This document shows positions 21,823-33,111 of a stretch of 64,000 nucleotides of DNA, one piece after another. The DNA lies in NCBI GenBank assembly GCA_026018925.1, contig JAKSZU010000008.1, positions 7,926,415 through 7,990,414 of the forward strand, in the 5' to 3' direction. The notes below the pieces were generated by a model that did no database searches, was not told where the DNA came from, and was given only the letters and a program-made list of their open reading frames with translations. This stretch comes from Tupaia tana (Eukaryota; Chordata; Mammalia; Scandentia; Tupaiidae). Position 1 is the first letter of the stretch. Each line of letters opens with the position of its first letter. A program made the translations under genes and the position numbers.

Positions 21823-21984
21823 ACTGGAAATCACCCCAGCTTCTCAGGTGGTCCCATCTGAAGGAGCACAGCAGCTGGGCCCCCGTGCGTGCATCTGTAT
21901 GCAGTAAGCAGTATACATAATGAAATCGTTTTCCATCTTCAAAAGTTAAAAGAAAAACACCTATTTACTGTCCATATTTAACCT

Positions 21985-22174
21985 TATTTATTTATTTATT
22001 TTTAGTTTCTGTTATTGGGACCATGTGCTTGCCAAAAGACAAAGACAAGCAGTGAAGGAAAGTGAGAAATCACAGCCCCCTGGGGATGGGGGGTGGCCAC
22101 ATCACAATCCCTTCTTGTCCACTCTCTTCTCTGGGTTTTGGGCACACATATACCAGATCCTGTGTCTTTTTCTT

Positions 22175-22214
<40 letters not shown>

Positions 22215-22518
22215 AGAGCTTTTTGCTATAGAGACAGAGAAAGTGAGAAATCACCCCACAGGGGGAATGAGCATGCTGCAATCCCATCTCTTCCATTTTC
22301 TTCTCAGGATTTTGGGTGCACACACATGCACCAGCATGAGTTTCAAGCTGCTGGGTCCAGACTCAAACCATGACTGGCCATGTGGGAGTCCAGCACCTTA
22401 ACCACTGTGTCACCTGCTGGGCCCTCTGTGTTTTCCAAGCTGTCATGCTCCAGACTCAAACTGTGCAATCAGCCATGTGGGATCCAGTAGCCTTAACCAT
22501 CACACCACAGGCTGGCCC
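21985..22518 (-). mobile_element. SINE-B/D copy split by another SINE-B
   Basis: Tail and body at 21985-22168, head at 22426-22518 (complement of GGGCCAGCCTGTGGTG). The two halves are contiguous in SINE order once the inner copy is set aside. Confidence 0.75.
22169..22425 (-). mobile_element. SINE-B nested in an older SINE
   Basis: Tail is a T-run of about 30 (22180-22213) and the head complement ends ACCTGCTGGGCCC. Similar CTGTGT/TCTTTT words on either side suggest a decayed duplication. Confidence 0.8.
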
Positions 22519-23303
22519 AGTCTTTAAATGTAAATACGATACATTTCTATGTCATTTGGATACTTTTATTTCCACTAATTTCAACATATTTACACATAAT
22601 CTTTAAACAACATTTTAAGAAAATTCTTGCTCACCTTCGAAAGAGTCACTTTGAAAATTAGATAAAGCTTTTTAAAAACAAATGTTAGGCCATGGTATAT
22701 ACAGAAAATTCAACATCTTCATTGAAATACTGCACCGAGTCAGTTTTATCTCATCGAGAAACTTACTGTAGGAGCTAGAACTGCTGACTGCTCTGAGGTC
22801 ACTTGTAAACATTTTAGTTAAAATACCTTTTATATCAAACTATAGGATGATGGAAATAGATTACTTGTTCTGTCTCTTTGTAGGTGATGAAACATTCAGA
22901 GAGATTAAGGGTCAAGCCCCAAAATTTCCAACTACTTCAGGGCGAAAAATAAGATTCGTATTGGGTCAGCCGACTCGCTCTTCCATACCACACTGATAAT
23001 TTTCTGTTTACTGGGTTTTCTGAGCCTTTAACAAACAGGAAACCAGAAGACATAAAAAAAAAAAAAAGAAAGAAAAATAGATAAGTGTGTGTTACCTCCA
23101 TTGCCAAGAAGGACCAGGCAGGAACATCCAGGGTCCTGTTGTCTAGAAGCTTTGTCATGGTCCCTCACGTAGTAAGACATGACCATGCGACCTGGCTCAG
23201 GTATGGCAGGGTCACAGATTCAAGCCAGGTGCAGAGCCAGCTTAGACTTCGAGGCCCTACTCAGTTGTGTATTCTCTTAACCCCTCGTAGCAGTTTTATT
23301 TTA
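22519..23303. other. Unassigned AT-rich sequence, no gene seen
   Basis: No recognised element. A fragment GTATTGGGTCAGCCGAC near 22959 slightly resembles a mariner end but has no partner. Confidence 0.4.
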
Positions 23304-23315
23304 GAAATCATCTTT

Positions 23316-23575
23316 GGGCCAGCAGGTGGCATAGTGGTTAAGGTGCTAGACTCCTGTGAAGTCCACCACGGTTCAAGTCCCAGACCCTGCAGCTTGAAAT
23401 TCACATTGAGTGCATGTGTACGCGTGTCCAAGATCCTGGGAGGCGAATGGAGGAGAAGATTGTGGCATAGCCACGTCCCCCCCTGTGGGGGGTGATTTCT
23501 TGCTTTCTATTTCACTGTCTCTCCTACAAGCGCATATGCTCTATAGCAAAAATCTCTCTAGAAAAAAAGAAAATG
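23316..23575 (+). mobile_element. SINE-B with duplication
   Basis: Complete. GAAATCATCTTTG and GAAATAATCTTTG flank it with one mismatch. Confidence 0.9.
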
Positions 23576-23639
23576 GAAATAATCTTTGAACTTTTCTTAA
23601 AATGTCCTTCCTGCTGACTTTAAAGATCTTTCCTATAAG

Positions 23640-23909
23640 GGACCAGCAGTTAACCTAATGGCTATGTCGCTGGACTCCCATGTAGTCGACCGTGGTTCGA
23701 GTCCCGAACCCGGTGGCTTAAATTCACACCAGGTGCGTGTGTGTGCGTGCCCAAGATCCTGAGAGGAGAATGGAGGTGAAGGGATTGCAGCGTGGCCATC
23801 CCCCTTGGGGGGTGATTTCTCACTTTCTGTCTATCTGTCTCTCTCTCTCTTTCCAATGAGTGCACGCGCCCTATCGCCAAAACCTCTCAAAAAAAAAAAA
23901 AAAAAAAAA
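23640..23909 (+). mobile_element. SINE-A with exact 18-bp duplication
   Basis: AAAGATCTTTCCTATAAG occurs at 23622-23639 and again after the A tail (about 23910-23927). The leading AAA and preceding TT fit the L1 endonuclease site. Confidence 0.94.
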
Positions 23910-23937
23910 AAAGATCTTTCCTATAAGAAAGCCATTT

Positions 23938-24187
23938 GGGGATTGGCCTGTATCCTAGTGGTTAAGGAAGCTGGATCCCACATGGCTTACCAGAGTTTGA
24001 ATCCCAACTCTGGCAGCTTCAAAAACACTGCACATATGTGCATGTGTTCCCCGAATCCCGACAGGATACAGAAATGGAGGAGAGGGGATTATGATAGACT
24101 ATGCTCCATAGGGGGTGCCCCCCCACTTCCTTCCCCACTGTCTCTTGCTAGCAAATGCACATGCCCTTTGGCAATCACAAAAAAGAA
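23938..24187 (+). mobile_element. SINE-D
   Basis: Head GGGATTGGCCTGTATCCTAG, ACAGGATACAGAAATGGAGG body. Flanks AAGAAAGCCATTT and AAGAAAGCCTTTT. Confidence 0.85.
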
Positions 24188-24419
24188 AAGAAAGCCTTTT
24201 AAGAAAGGCCTTCAAAGTCACACAGAAGGAGATTTGATTGGTTCAGATATTGTAGGCTAACAGGAGTTAGTCTACAAGGAGAAAGAAAGCTTTCTTATTT
24301 TAATGTGCCAGCATGTTCCTGGTTTCATTCCAGGCACTTCATTCCTAAAATTCTATGGTTCTTTTATGTTTTTACCTGTCATGGGCAGATGTGGAGGGCG
24401 GCTTGAAAGTCCAGCCCTC

Positions 24420-24669
24420 TGTTGGCTCATGGCCTGGTGGTTCGGGTGTCTGGCTCCCTCGTGGCCAAAGATGCAGTTCGAGTTCTAGACCAACAGCTTG
24501 AAAAATAAGTCAGTGCATGTCCCAAATCCTGACAAGATGGAGAATGGCGGAGAGGGGATGGCGGTGTGACCATATCCCATTGGGGGGTACTTTCTCCCTG
24601 TCCCTCTCTCTCTCTGCCTTTCTGTGGTGAGCATGTGCACTCTCTGCCGAAATAAGAAATTTAAAAACA
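24420..24669 (+). mobile_element. SINE-D
   Basis: GGCTCATGGCCTGGTGGTTC head, GACAAGATGGAGAATGGCGG body, flanked by AGCCCTC on both sides. Confidence 0.8.
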
Positions 24670-25902
24670 GCCCTCACACAGTTTGGAATTCTAAGGCAGA
24701 GGCTCTCAAGTGAGTTATGTGATGTTGCCAAGTTACTTAGAGGAATGCAGTGTCATCCAGGGAAGGTGCTTCTAGGAACTGTGCAGGCATCCTTGAAGAA
24801 AGAAAGCATGGTTCTTTCCAGTCCGTGAACTGAATATCCTCCTGACTTTGCATCCCCAGAGACCTGCCACGCGTCCTCAGGTAGAAATACAGGGCAGGGA
24901 GTGACCTAGCATGCTCCCAAGCCAGTTAGGCAGAACCAAGTTTTGAAATCCCATGTGTCCAGTCAGGTCCTTCGATGATCGTGATGTGAGTCACTGTCCC
25001 GTTGGGAATGTGCAGGTCGGTTTTCGGTGTCCCCCCCAGGTGACTCACAGTGGGAGCTCCTATTCACACAAGGGCAGTGACAGTCAGCAACTAATCGGGT
25101 TCATCTGAGTCAGCGCTCAGCATTTAGTACAAGAAGTGTGAGTCATTGACTACCCGGCACCTTCAGAGATGGTCCCTTAACGTCACCTGAGCAGCTCGCT
25201 CGAGAGTTTAGACAGCACGGCGTGCAGCGAGTCAGTTCATAGTACCATTGAATGGGCCGCTGTGGAGGCCATTCACAGTGTGGTTTACTGGGACTGAGTA
25301 TTCAAGGTCACATGACAGGATTCTGAGCTCATGGCATCGATTACATTGAGCCTGTTCGTCAAGCTGATTAGAGCCTAGCTCTTTCCCTGGGAATCATTCA
25401 CACAACTTAAGCAATATGTTCTATTGCCCGGTAATGTTTTATATGAATTATTTCAGCAGATACTAAAGTCAGCTGACCTTTCAAATGACAGGCGCTCAAT
25501 TTCTAGTTTTTAATTTTATTCTAAATGGAAAAATCCTTTCAAGTCCTTACTATTTGGATTTTAGGCAGACAGGTCAGGCAGTTGCCCAGTAGTTTGACCT
25601 ATCGTGGGGCTGGGTTGAAAGAGGTCCCCTGCTGTCCAGCAGTGATGTGGAGGGAACACCCAGCTGTCTGGTTTGCTTCCATCTATGTCCTCAGCTCTCT
25701 GAGGGTCAAGGCTAGAACACACACTTGTGCTACTCGGAAGGCTGGTGACACTGGGCACTTCTTCCCCTCCCCAGGCACTGATTGCTACTGTGTTTACGCA
25801 GACAGTGGGAAGAGTTATGCCGCCTACCCTGTACCCCACCCTTATAAGTGCCTTTTATGTCTCAGGGTGGGGTGATAATGAGATTTAAAGACTAGTAAGA
25901 TT
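24670..25902. other. SINE-free stretch holding an AP-1 cluster
   Basis: About 1.2 kb without recognisable mobile DNA. Apart from the motif cluster below, homeodomain-like ATTA words and CAGCTGACC occur near 25360-25480. No coding frame of note. Confidence 0.45.
24985..25240. promoter_or_regulatory. Cluster of AP-1/MARE-type motifs
   Basis: TGAGTCA or its complement TGACTCA occurs four times in 160 bp: 24987-24993, 25041-25047, 25106-25112 (extended to TGAGTCAGC, as in Maf/NF-E2 sites) and 25139-25145. A near match, CGAGTCAG, is at 25229. Such homotypic clustering in repeat-free DNA suggests an enhancer; no direct evidence. Confidence 0.45.
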
Positions 25903-26162
25903 TTGGTTTTTAATTTTTTTTAGTTTTCTTTTTCCTCCCATAAAGTGCATGCCAGAGAGAGACAGAGAGAAGGGGAAAGTGAGAAATCACTCCCGCCTCT
26001 GCCCTGGGGCAATAGCCACTCTCCTCTATTCTCTTCTTGGGATTTTGAGCATGCACGTACTCAGGCCTGGTGTAATTTTCAAGCTGTCAGGTCTGGGACT
26101 TGAACTACAGTCAATCATGTGGGAATCCAGTGCCCTAACCACTATGCCATCTGCTGACCCCA
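25903..26162 (-). mobile_element. SINE-B with duplication
   Basis: GACTAGTAAGATTT and GACTAGTAGATTT flank it. Head complement ends CTGCTGACCCC. Confidence 0.87.
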
Positions 26163-26232
26163 GGACTAGTAGATTTCTTATTTTGTGTAAAAAGTGTTAT
26201 TGATTATCAGTGGTAAAAACTTATTATTCTTG

Positions 26233-26481
26233 GGGTCAGTAGGTGGCATAGTGGTTAAGGTGCTGGACTCCCACATGGTCAACCCCTGGAACCAGCAGTT
26301 TGAAAATCACACTGGGTGCATGTGTACACATGCCCAAAATCCTGAGAAGAGAATGGAGGACAAGGGATTGCAGCATGACCAGTTCCCTTGAGTAATTTCT
26401 CATCTTCCCTCTCTGCCTCTATCTGGGAAGCAGACATGCACTATGGCAAAAACCCAAAAAGATAAAATAAATTTAAAAAAT
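26233..26481 (+). mobile_element. SINE-B
   Basis: Head GGGGTCAGTAGGTGGCATAG; a small deletion removes part of the B box (CCCCTGGAACC remains). TTATTATTCTTGG and TTACTATTCTTGG flank it. Confidence 0.87.
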
Positions 26482-26864
26482 AAGTTACTATTCTTGGAAC
26501 CAAAATTAAACTGCTATTCAAAAGTACATGTTTGTTTTTCTCTATTCTCCAAGAGACCCCAGGTATATAGGCTGTACCATGCATCCTTACTGTGTTCTTA
26601 CAAATAATCAACTAGTGATAACCCAGAAACTATAGCTCTTGCTATACAGGAAGGTACAGATAGTTCTTTGCATTTAATGAGGATTTTATGTGAAGACTTT
26701 AATTCTTCCTAATTTATTGTTATTTCTGGAAAATATGGTTTGGACTGTTTAATAAATTAAAGTATTTAAAAATCTGAAATAATGTTTCTATACAAGTTTG
26801 CTACGTTCCAGTGAGGAGCCATTAGGTATTTTTGTGAGATTCATGATTGTGTTCAAGTTTGTTT
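26482..26864. other. Unassigned AT-rich sequence
   Basis: No element recognised. Confidence 0.35.
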
Positions 26865-26957
26865 ATTTGAGTTATAATTTATAATAAAGTTAACATATCT
26901 TTAAAGTACAGATTAATAAACTTTCCGAAAGTACATCCCATGGAACTGCCATCTAGG

Positions 26958-27600
26958 CCAGGGATTTTTAGCCTCAGCTCTGTTAATATTGGGTTGAATA
27001 ATTCCTTGTTGGAAGTGGGGGCTGTCTGGTTCATCGCAGGATGTTTGGCAGCTTTCCCCGACAGAGCTCTACCCACTGGACTCCAGTATCACCTCTCCCT
27101 CAGTGTGATAGCCAAAATATCTCTAGACATCACCAAATAGGTGGAGGTCCCCGATCCCCAGGCCATGGACTGGTACCAGTCTGTGGCCACAACAGGAGGT
27201 GAGCAGCAATTGAGCAAGTGAAGCTTCATCTGCATTTACAGCCGCTCCCCATTGCTCACAGTACCGCCTGGGCTCCGTCTCCTGTCAGATCAGCAGGGGT
27301 ATTCTGTTGTCATAGGAGCCCCCAGATGGGACTGTCTAGTGTCAGGAAAACAATCAACAGCTCAGGGCTCCCACTGATTCTGCATTGTGGTGAGTCGTAT
27401 GATTATTCATTATGTATTACAATGTGATAACAATAGAAATAAAGTGCACAATATGTAATGTGCTTGAATCATCCTGACACTATCCTCCTCACCCCACTCC
27501 TGGCCCATGGAAAAATGGTCTTCCATGAAACTGGTCCCTGGTGCTGAAACAGTTGGACACTGCTACCCTAGGGACTGAAATCATTCATCACTGCTCTAGA
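26958..27600 (+). mobile_element. MER5A, itself split by a hAT-like element
   Basis: GGGCTGTCTGGTTCATCGCAGGATGTTTGGCAGC-type core (27017-27052; shown in pieces) and AATATCTCTAGACATCACC match MER5A. Its missing 3' end reappears at 27566-27600 (CATCACTGCTCTAG), just after the inner element. Confidence 0.82.
27140..27566 (+). mobile_element. hAT-like non-autonomous element inside MER5A
   Basis: Starts GGTCCCCGATCCCCAGGCC and CTGGTACCAGTCTGTGGCC, ends GAAACTGGTCCCTGGTGC, with CCGCCTGGGCTCCGTCTCCTGTCAGATCAG inside (27264-27293, read in two halves). It matches a familiar old eutherian DNA transposon whose name I do not recall. The ends GGTCCC...CCCTGG are complementary. Confidence 0.7.
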
Positions 27601-27689
27601 TCAAGACTCAGGATATTTTCAGTCCACCTCACTCCCATAAAGCCCTATCTTTCTTCCTCCCAGGCAGCACTGCCACAGGTAATCACTGC

Positions 27690-27760
27690 AGTTTCAGGCA
27701 TCCGCTGATAGTCTTAGAATGTACATCTTGTAGGTAAAAAAGAACCACTGTGCTTTCAGC
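27690..27760 (+). mobile_element. Tigger 3'-end relic
   Basis: TTTCAGGCATCCGCTGATAG and GAACCACTGTG match one end of a Tigger3/4-type element; the same end occurs at 30163-30228. Confidence 0.45.
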
Positions 27761-28080
27761 CTCTCTCACCACGTTGCGTCTGCTTTCAAACTTCATGTGG
27801 CATTACCTAGTACTTAACCTTGCATCTGGTCCATTAGCTCAGCATTATGTTTTTGAGATTCATCCATTGTTGTCACACGTATCATTATTCTCCAGGGCTA
27901 CACAATGTCCCTTAGTATATGTACACCATAGTGCATTTATTCATTCCACTGCAAAAGGACATTTGAGTTGTTTCCAGTGTGGGGACATTATAAATAATGC
28001 TAATATGGACATTCTCATTCAGGTCTTTCAATGAACCTTTTATTGGGTATATGTGAAATTGCTGTGTAATAACTCATATA

Positions 28081-28084
28081 TACA

Positions 28085-28124
<40 letters not shown>
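28081..28124 (+). repeat. (CA)n microsatellite
   Basis: About twenty CA units within the L1 remnant. Confidence 0.97.
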
Positions 28125-28128
<4 letters not shown>

Positions 28129-28504
28129 ATTTAGTAGATACTGTCGAACGGGTTTTATACTCCAAATCAATTTACAGTCTCACCAGTAAAGTATTTATTG
28201 CTTCATATCCTCACCAGTACTTAGTATTGCCCACCCATTTAATTTTAGTCATTCTTCACCTGTGTATTGGCATATAATTATGCTCATAATTTGTGTTTCC
28301 CTGATTACAAATGATGTTGAGTACTTTTATGTTTTGTGGCCATTTGTATATCTTTTACTGAAAACAGTCTCTATAAGTCTTTGTTTTTTGTATTGTGCCA
28401 TCAGTGTTTTATTATTATCATTATCATTATTATTATTGATTCATGGAGATTCTTTACATATTGGATATAGGTTGGATATAAAAAATGTGTACATCAAGGG
28501 TTAA

Positions 28505-28759
28505 TGACCCAGAGGTAAAACATAATACTCTATGAAGCAATCCCACATACGAGGGCTCGTGGTTTAAGTCCAGAGATCTCTCCGAATGTACCAAGCACAG
28601 AAGTGCTCAGGATCCAGGGCTGGTTGAAGGCTGGGGGTGGATCACAGCATCAAGACCTTGTTGAGGATGATGTATCTCTCTCTCTTTCTCTCTCTCTCTC
28701 TGTCTTTCCTTGTCTCTCTCACTCATGGAAGAGATAAATAAAGAAACTTTTTAAAAATG
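28505..28759 (+). mobile_element. SINE-E
   Basis: Head with GTGGTTTAAGTCCAGAG, GGCTGGGGGTGGATCACAGC body, CT tract, and CATGGAAGAGATAAATAAAG tail. Interrupts the L1. Confidence 0.8.
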
Positions 28760-28835
28760 AGTGTGCGTGTGTGTGCACGTGTTGCAAGGCTCTTCTCTCA
28801 GTCTGTGGCTTACCATTTTCTTTTGACTCTCATAC

Positions 28836-29570
28836 CATTATGTTTTTACCTCCGTAGTTTTGGCTGAAAAGTCATGCTTCTTTGAAGGCAAAGCATCTTT
28901 TTCCTCTGGCTGATTTTAAGTTTTTGTCTTTGTTTTTGGCTTAGCACAATGAATATAATGTGCCTGGTTGTGGTTTTCTTTCTGTTTATTTTCCTTTGGC
29001 GCCACTGAGTTTCTTGTATCTGTAGATTGATATCCTTCATCTACTTTGTAAATTTTTCACTCAATTTTGCCTCAGATATTGCTTTTGTCCTGTTTCCTTT
29101 TTTTCTCTCCTGCTTCTGGGATTCAAATCATACATGTTAGGCTTTTTCCTTTTTGTCTCATGATTCTTTTTTATCTTTAACAAGTTTATTGGTCACCATG
29201 AAACCAATGATCCAACAAACCATTTCAATGAGAGTCCAGTATTCAAATTTCTTTATGTAGTCTTTTATTATTATTACTTATTATTATTATTTATACATTC
29301 AATTGCTATACATCATTTAGATTGTGAAGAGAATTACCCAGCATGAAATACACCTCAGGCCAGTCTAGTTGAGAATACTATACACGTCATCAACAGGTAG
29401 TAAACCTTTTTTGTGTCCCACAAATGCCTTACCTCTCTGTTTTTTCCCTCAAATTTCTTTTCCTACACTCTTCCCCTCTCCAATTCTCCTTCCACTTTGT
29501 CCCCAGTGTTTATAACAATTTGCAGTGCTTTTATGTCCTCCAGACTTTCATTCTCTACCATAGAGTGCAG
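28836..29570. other. T-rich sequence, probably further L1-related
   Basis: CTGATTTTAAGTTTTTGTC, GCCTGGTTGTGGTTTTC and GAGTTTCTTGTATCTGTAG resemble antisense old L1 sequence. A TTATTATTATTA run lies at 29265-29292. Not a gene. Confidence 0.45.
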
Positions 29571-29672
29571 TCACGCACCCGGCGTGAGTTGAAGCCACCA
29601 GGTCCAGGAATTGAACTGTGGTCGGCTACATGGGGGTCCAGTGACATAGCCATTACGCCAGCTGCTGGTCCC
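29571..29672 (-). mobile_element. SINE-A head only (3'-truncated)
   Basis: Only the tRNA-like head and start of the body remain (GCACCCGGCGTGAGTT to GCTGCTGGTCCC). Loss of the 3' part rather than the 5' part is unusual for retroposons and implies a later deletion. Confidence 0.8.
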
Positions 29673-29846
29673 AAGAATTAATAAGTTTTAAAATGTGCAC
29701 CATTGAGTAACTTGATGAAATCTTACTCCATTCCACCAGGATATGAATGAGCCCTTTGACCAGCATATCTGCCCTGCATATGCTACCCACCTGCTAGTCA
29801 CTTAGTAAACATCTCAATTACCAATTTTTTAAAAAAATGGTATATA

Positions 29847-30110
29847 GGGGCCAGCAGATAGCATAATGGTTATGCCACTGGACTCCCACATGGCTGATCA
29901 TAATTTGAGTCCCAGATTTGGCGCTTGAAATTCACGCTGGGCACGTGTGTGTGCATGCCAAAATCCCAAAATGAGAACAGTGGAGAAGGGATTGTGGTGT
30001 GGCCATTCCCCCAGTAGGGGGGTGGCCCCCTCGCTTTTTCTCTCTGTCTCTCTGTCTCTGTCTTTTTGGCAAGTGGACACACCTTATAGCAAAAAATCTC
30101 TCTCAAAAAA

Positions 30111-30112
<2 letters not shown>
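29847..30112 (+). mobile_element. SINE-B
   Basis: Head GGGGCCAGCAGATAGCATAA; body complete. Its tail merges with a GT microsatellite instead of a long A run. Confidence 0.88.

Positions 30113-30148
<36 letters not shown>
30113..30148 (+). repeat. (GT)n microsatellite
   Basis: About eighteen GT units directly after the SINE-B tail. Confidence 0.96.
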
Positions 30149-30151
<3 letters not shown>

Positions 30152-30282
30152 GGAACTATCTGCAGTTCTAGGCATCCACTGAGAGTCTTAGAGTGTATCC
30201 TCTCTTGATAAGAGGGAACTATTGTAGTTTCTACTAACCTGTGTTTTAGTTTACTCAACCTGTCTTCTGCTATGCCTAGGGT

Positions 30283-30338
30283 GTTTTGTTTTGTTTTGTT
30301 TTGTTTGTTTTGTTTTGCTTTTGTTTGTTTGTTTTTCG
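30283..30338 (+). repeat. (TTTTG)n simple repeat
   Basis: TTTTG units with TTTG variants. Confidence 0.95.
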
Positions 30339-30360
30339 TCAAACTACCTAATGAGTTGTT

Positions 30361-30443
30361 ACTGGGTTGTTTGAAAAGTCATGAGTATTCTTTTCTGCTT
30401 ATCTATGCAAAAATGCGTAATGACGTTTCTGACCGACCCAATA
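30361..30443. mobile_element. Mariner-like MITE, family 2, copy 1
   Basis: Left end ACTGGGTTGTTTGAAAAGTC, and complement of the right end ATTGGGTCGGTCAGAAACGT. About 83 bp with no coding capacity. Confidence 0.6.
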
Positions 30444-30889
30444 ATTTCAAAACTGTTGTTTGAATTGTAGTGTGACCATCTTACTGTTTTCAATCAATTT
30501 AAACTCTTTGAGGTAATTGTTCATCTTTTCATCACTTTTGTTCATTTAATTCTTGTCTACTAAATCTAATATTGAGATTGGGGACCTGTGTTTATTGCAT
30601 TTTTAAAATTGGCCCTTTTTTTCTTGTCTCTTCACATATATAGCAATTTTTCTGTAGATAGACGTTGTATATAAAGAGACTATAGGTTCACATATTACCT
30701 TTCACCAACAAGGACTCTCCATTGAATGATTTTCTTCTCTGAGGATGAGGGGCTTATCACTTCAGGCCTAACAAGTACTAAAATGGGTTGAAGTTTTAAG
30801 ATTTAGCTTGCCTCTAATTCTTTCCTGTTCCTCAGGAATTTTCTTGTGAATTTTGTCTTGAGAGCCTAATGAGTTTGTATCTCTTCTAT
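30444..30889. other. AT-rich sequence, possible old L1
   Basis: Resembles antisense L1 5' sequence in composition only. No gene. Confidence 0.3.
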
Positions 30890-31079
30890 CTTTTTTTTTA
30901 AAGAATTATTTTATTTAACTTTATTTATTATTATTATCATTATTATTTTCCAGTTTGATCAGAGAGACACACAGAGAGAGAGAGGAAGTGAGAAAGCAAG
31001 CCACCAGGTCCGAGACTTGAACCATGGTTGGCCATGTGGGAGTTCAGCGCGTTTAGCCACCATGCCACTTGCCAGCCCC
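30890..31079 (-). mobile_element. SINE-C with 10-bp duplication
   Basis: Left T-rich end TAAAGAATTATTTTATTTAA, then directly CACCAGGTCCGAGACTTGAA and head. TCTCTTCTAT on both sides. Confidence 0.85.
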
Positions 31080-31089
31080 TCTCTTCTAT

Positions 31090-31802
31090 TTTGAAAGAAG
31101 GGAAAGACTCAGTCTTCACTTCAGAGGTTTTTAGCTTTGTTCTTTTCCCCCACCTTTCTCATGTGGGTCCCACACTTGGAATGTGTCATGAGGAGGTCAG
31201 CATGTGTGGAGGAGGCTGTGTGATGAAAAGAGACCAGTTCCTCCACCTGAGACTAGAGTCCACTTACACCCTCAGCCTATGTCCAGAGCTCGCAAAGGCC
31301 TTCATGGAAGAAAAAAGCTGGTGACAGACTAGGAGAGCTCTCCCTCTCAGGAATTTTGGGTAATGTAATTACTTACTTACACAGTGCTCTCATGTCTTTA
31401 GAATGTAATTTTAGCTATTTATTAGGCTTTCTTGGTTGTGGCCTGGGAATAGTCATCTTGATCTTTTATTATTTTCCTTCAGTTAAGTTTCCTTTCCTTC
31501 TATCTTTGGATTACATTTTTATCTTTCTATTATATCATTTGCTTCCAACAAAATTTACAAAATGCATATTAAAAGTTTGCTATTTACATGTGTGAAATGT
31601 CAAATACGTCTTGCAAGTTTTAAATTATTGAAAGGAAAACTAGTATTTATAATCTTTGCAACTCCCTATGCTCCCAGTTACAGTTCTGGAATATAAAAAA
31701 CATCAGCATGAACATGAACAGGGCTCCGATTGCCATTTTCCTCACTAGGTTTGTGAACTTCTGAATAGAATATGTATAGCAGCGGCAATGATGTTTACTT
31801 TA
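31090..31802. other. Unassigned sequence, no gene seen
   Basis: AT-rich; a 98-codon plus frame at 31028-31324 begins inside the SINE-C and is not credible. Confidence 0.4.
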
Positions 31803-32183
31803 TACAGGTTGGCGATCTCTCTCCTAAATGCTTGGGACCAGAAATGTAGACTGGAGGGCTTTTTCTTTCTTTCTTTTTTTTTTTTTACTTCAGTGTTTGT
31901 GTGGTTTTCTTAACTTCAGAATATTTGCATATACATAATGAGATATCATAGGGGTAGGACTCAGGTTTACACATAAAATTAGTTTACATCTCATATACAC
32001 TTTATATAGATAGCCTGGAGGTGATTTTACGTAGTATCTTTGTATTGCAGTATTTGACTGGAACCTGTCTCATGAGATCAGGGGTGGGATTGTCCACTTG
32101 TGGCATCATATCAGTGCTCAAAAAGTTTCCAATTTTGGAGCATCTTGAACTTCAGATTTTAGGATTAGAGATACTCAATCTGT
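31803..32183 (+). mobile_element. Tigger7-like palindromic DNA transposon
   Basis: Starts TATACAGGTTGGCGATCTCT and ends AGATACTCAATCTGTGG, complementary ends. Interior words AATGCTTGGGACCAGAAATG, AATATTTGCATATACATAATG (split), and GTGCTCAAAAAGTTTCCAAT fit the consensus recalled as Tigger7. Confidence 0.72.
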
Positions 32184-32299
32184 GGGAATAACTATACAGC
32201 AAAACATTCAAGAGAGTGTTTAGTAAACAGTGCCTGTTATCATTATTCCTCTAATATTTGCCAGTCATTATTTTAAGCCCCTGACTATGGATCATTTAA

Positions 32300-32536
32300 T
32301 TTAATCTAATTTAATTTAATTTAATTTGTATTGCCAGAGAGGAGAGAAGGAAACATCTCCTTATGGGGCATGGTCAGGCCATCATCCTTTTTCTCTAGTT
32401 CTTCATAACATCAGGATTGGGGGCACACATGCCCATGCACTCGGTGTGTTTCTCAAGCTGCTAGAGCTGGGACTCAGACCGCCATTGGCCATGTATGATC
32501 CAGACAGGGCTTAACTGCTATTCTCTGGACTGGCCC
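32300..32536 (-). mobile_element. SINE-D
   Basis: Tail is a run of TTTAA/TTAAT units (32295-32328). Body has CATCAGGATTGGGGGCAC; head complement CTCTGGACTGGCCC. Confidence 0.75.
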
Positions 32537-32606
32537 AGATTGTTTAATTTTAACATTTATATTTTGATATGTTTCCGTTTGATACAGATTATAAAAATGT
32601 TTTACT

Positions 32607-33111
32607 GGGGCCAGCATGTGGCGTGGTGGTTAAGGCTTTGGATTCCCACAGGGCTGACTGTAATTTGAGTCCCAGACCTGGGCTTGAAAATCATGCCAGA
32701 CGTGTGCATGTGTGCCCAAAATCTTTTTTTTTTTTCTTTTTTTGGAGAGGTTTTTGCTATAAGGGCGTGTGCACTCGCCAGACAGACAGAGACAGAGAGA
32801 CAGAAAGCGAGAAATCACCTCCCAGGGGGGGATGGCCACGCCGCAATCCCTTCTCCATTCTCCTCCCAGGATCTTGGGCATGCACGCACACGCGCCCGGT
32901 GTGAGTTTAAGCCACCGGGTCCGGGACACGAACCGTGGTTGACTATGTGGAATCCAGCGACATAGCCATTACGCTAACTGCTGTTCCCTATGCCCAAAAT
33001 CTTAAGAGGAGAATGGAGGAGACTAGATTTACATTACCATCCCTACTGGGGATTATTTCTCACTTTTCCCCTCTGTATATCTCCGGAAGCATATGTGCCC
33101 TATGGCAAAAA

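Larger units (their letters stand above)
26865..28835 (-). mobile_element. L1 3' end with several later insertions
   Basis: Antisense words in L1M order: GTTATAATTTATAATAAAGT (26870s), CTAGTACTTAACC, TTTTGAGATTCATCCATTGT (27852), CATTTGAGTTGTTTCCAGTG (27960), TCCCTGATTACAAATGATGT (28300) and GAGATTCTTTACATATTGGA (28445). MER5A, a hAT-like element, a Tigger end, a (CA)n and a SINE-E interrupt it. Confidence 0.85.
29674..30228 (+). mobile_element. Tigger3/4-like relic, split by a SINE-B
   Basis: CAGGATATGAATGAGCCC, CATATGCTACCCACCTGC and TAGTCACTTAGTAAACATC, then after the SINE, TCTAGGCATCCACTGAGAGT and AAGAGGGAACTATTGTAG, follow the consensus from the 5' interior to the 3' terminal repeat. 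The transposase gene is absent. Confidence 0.75.
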
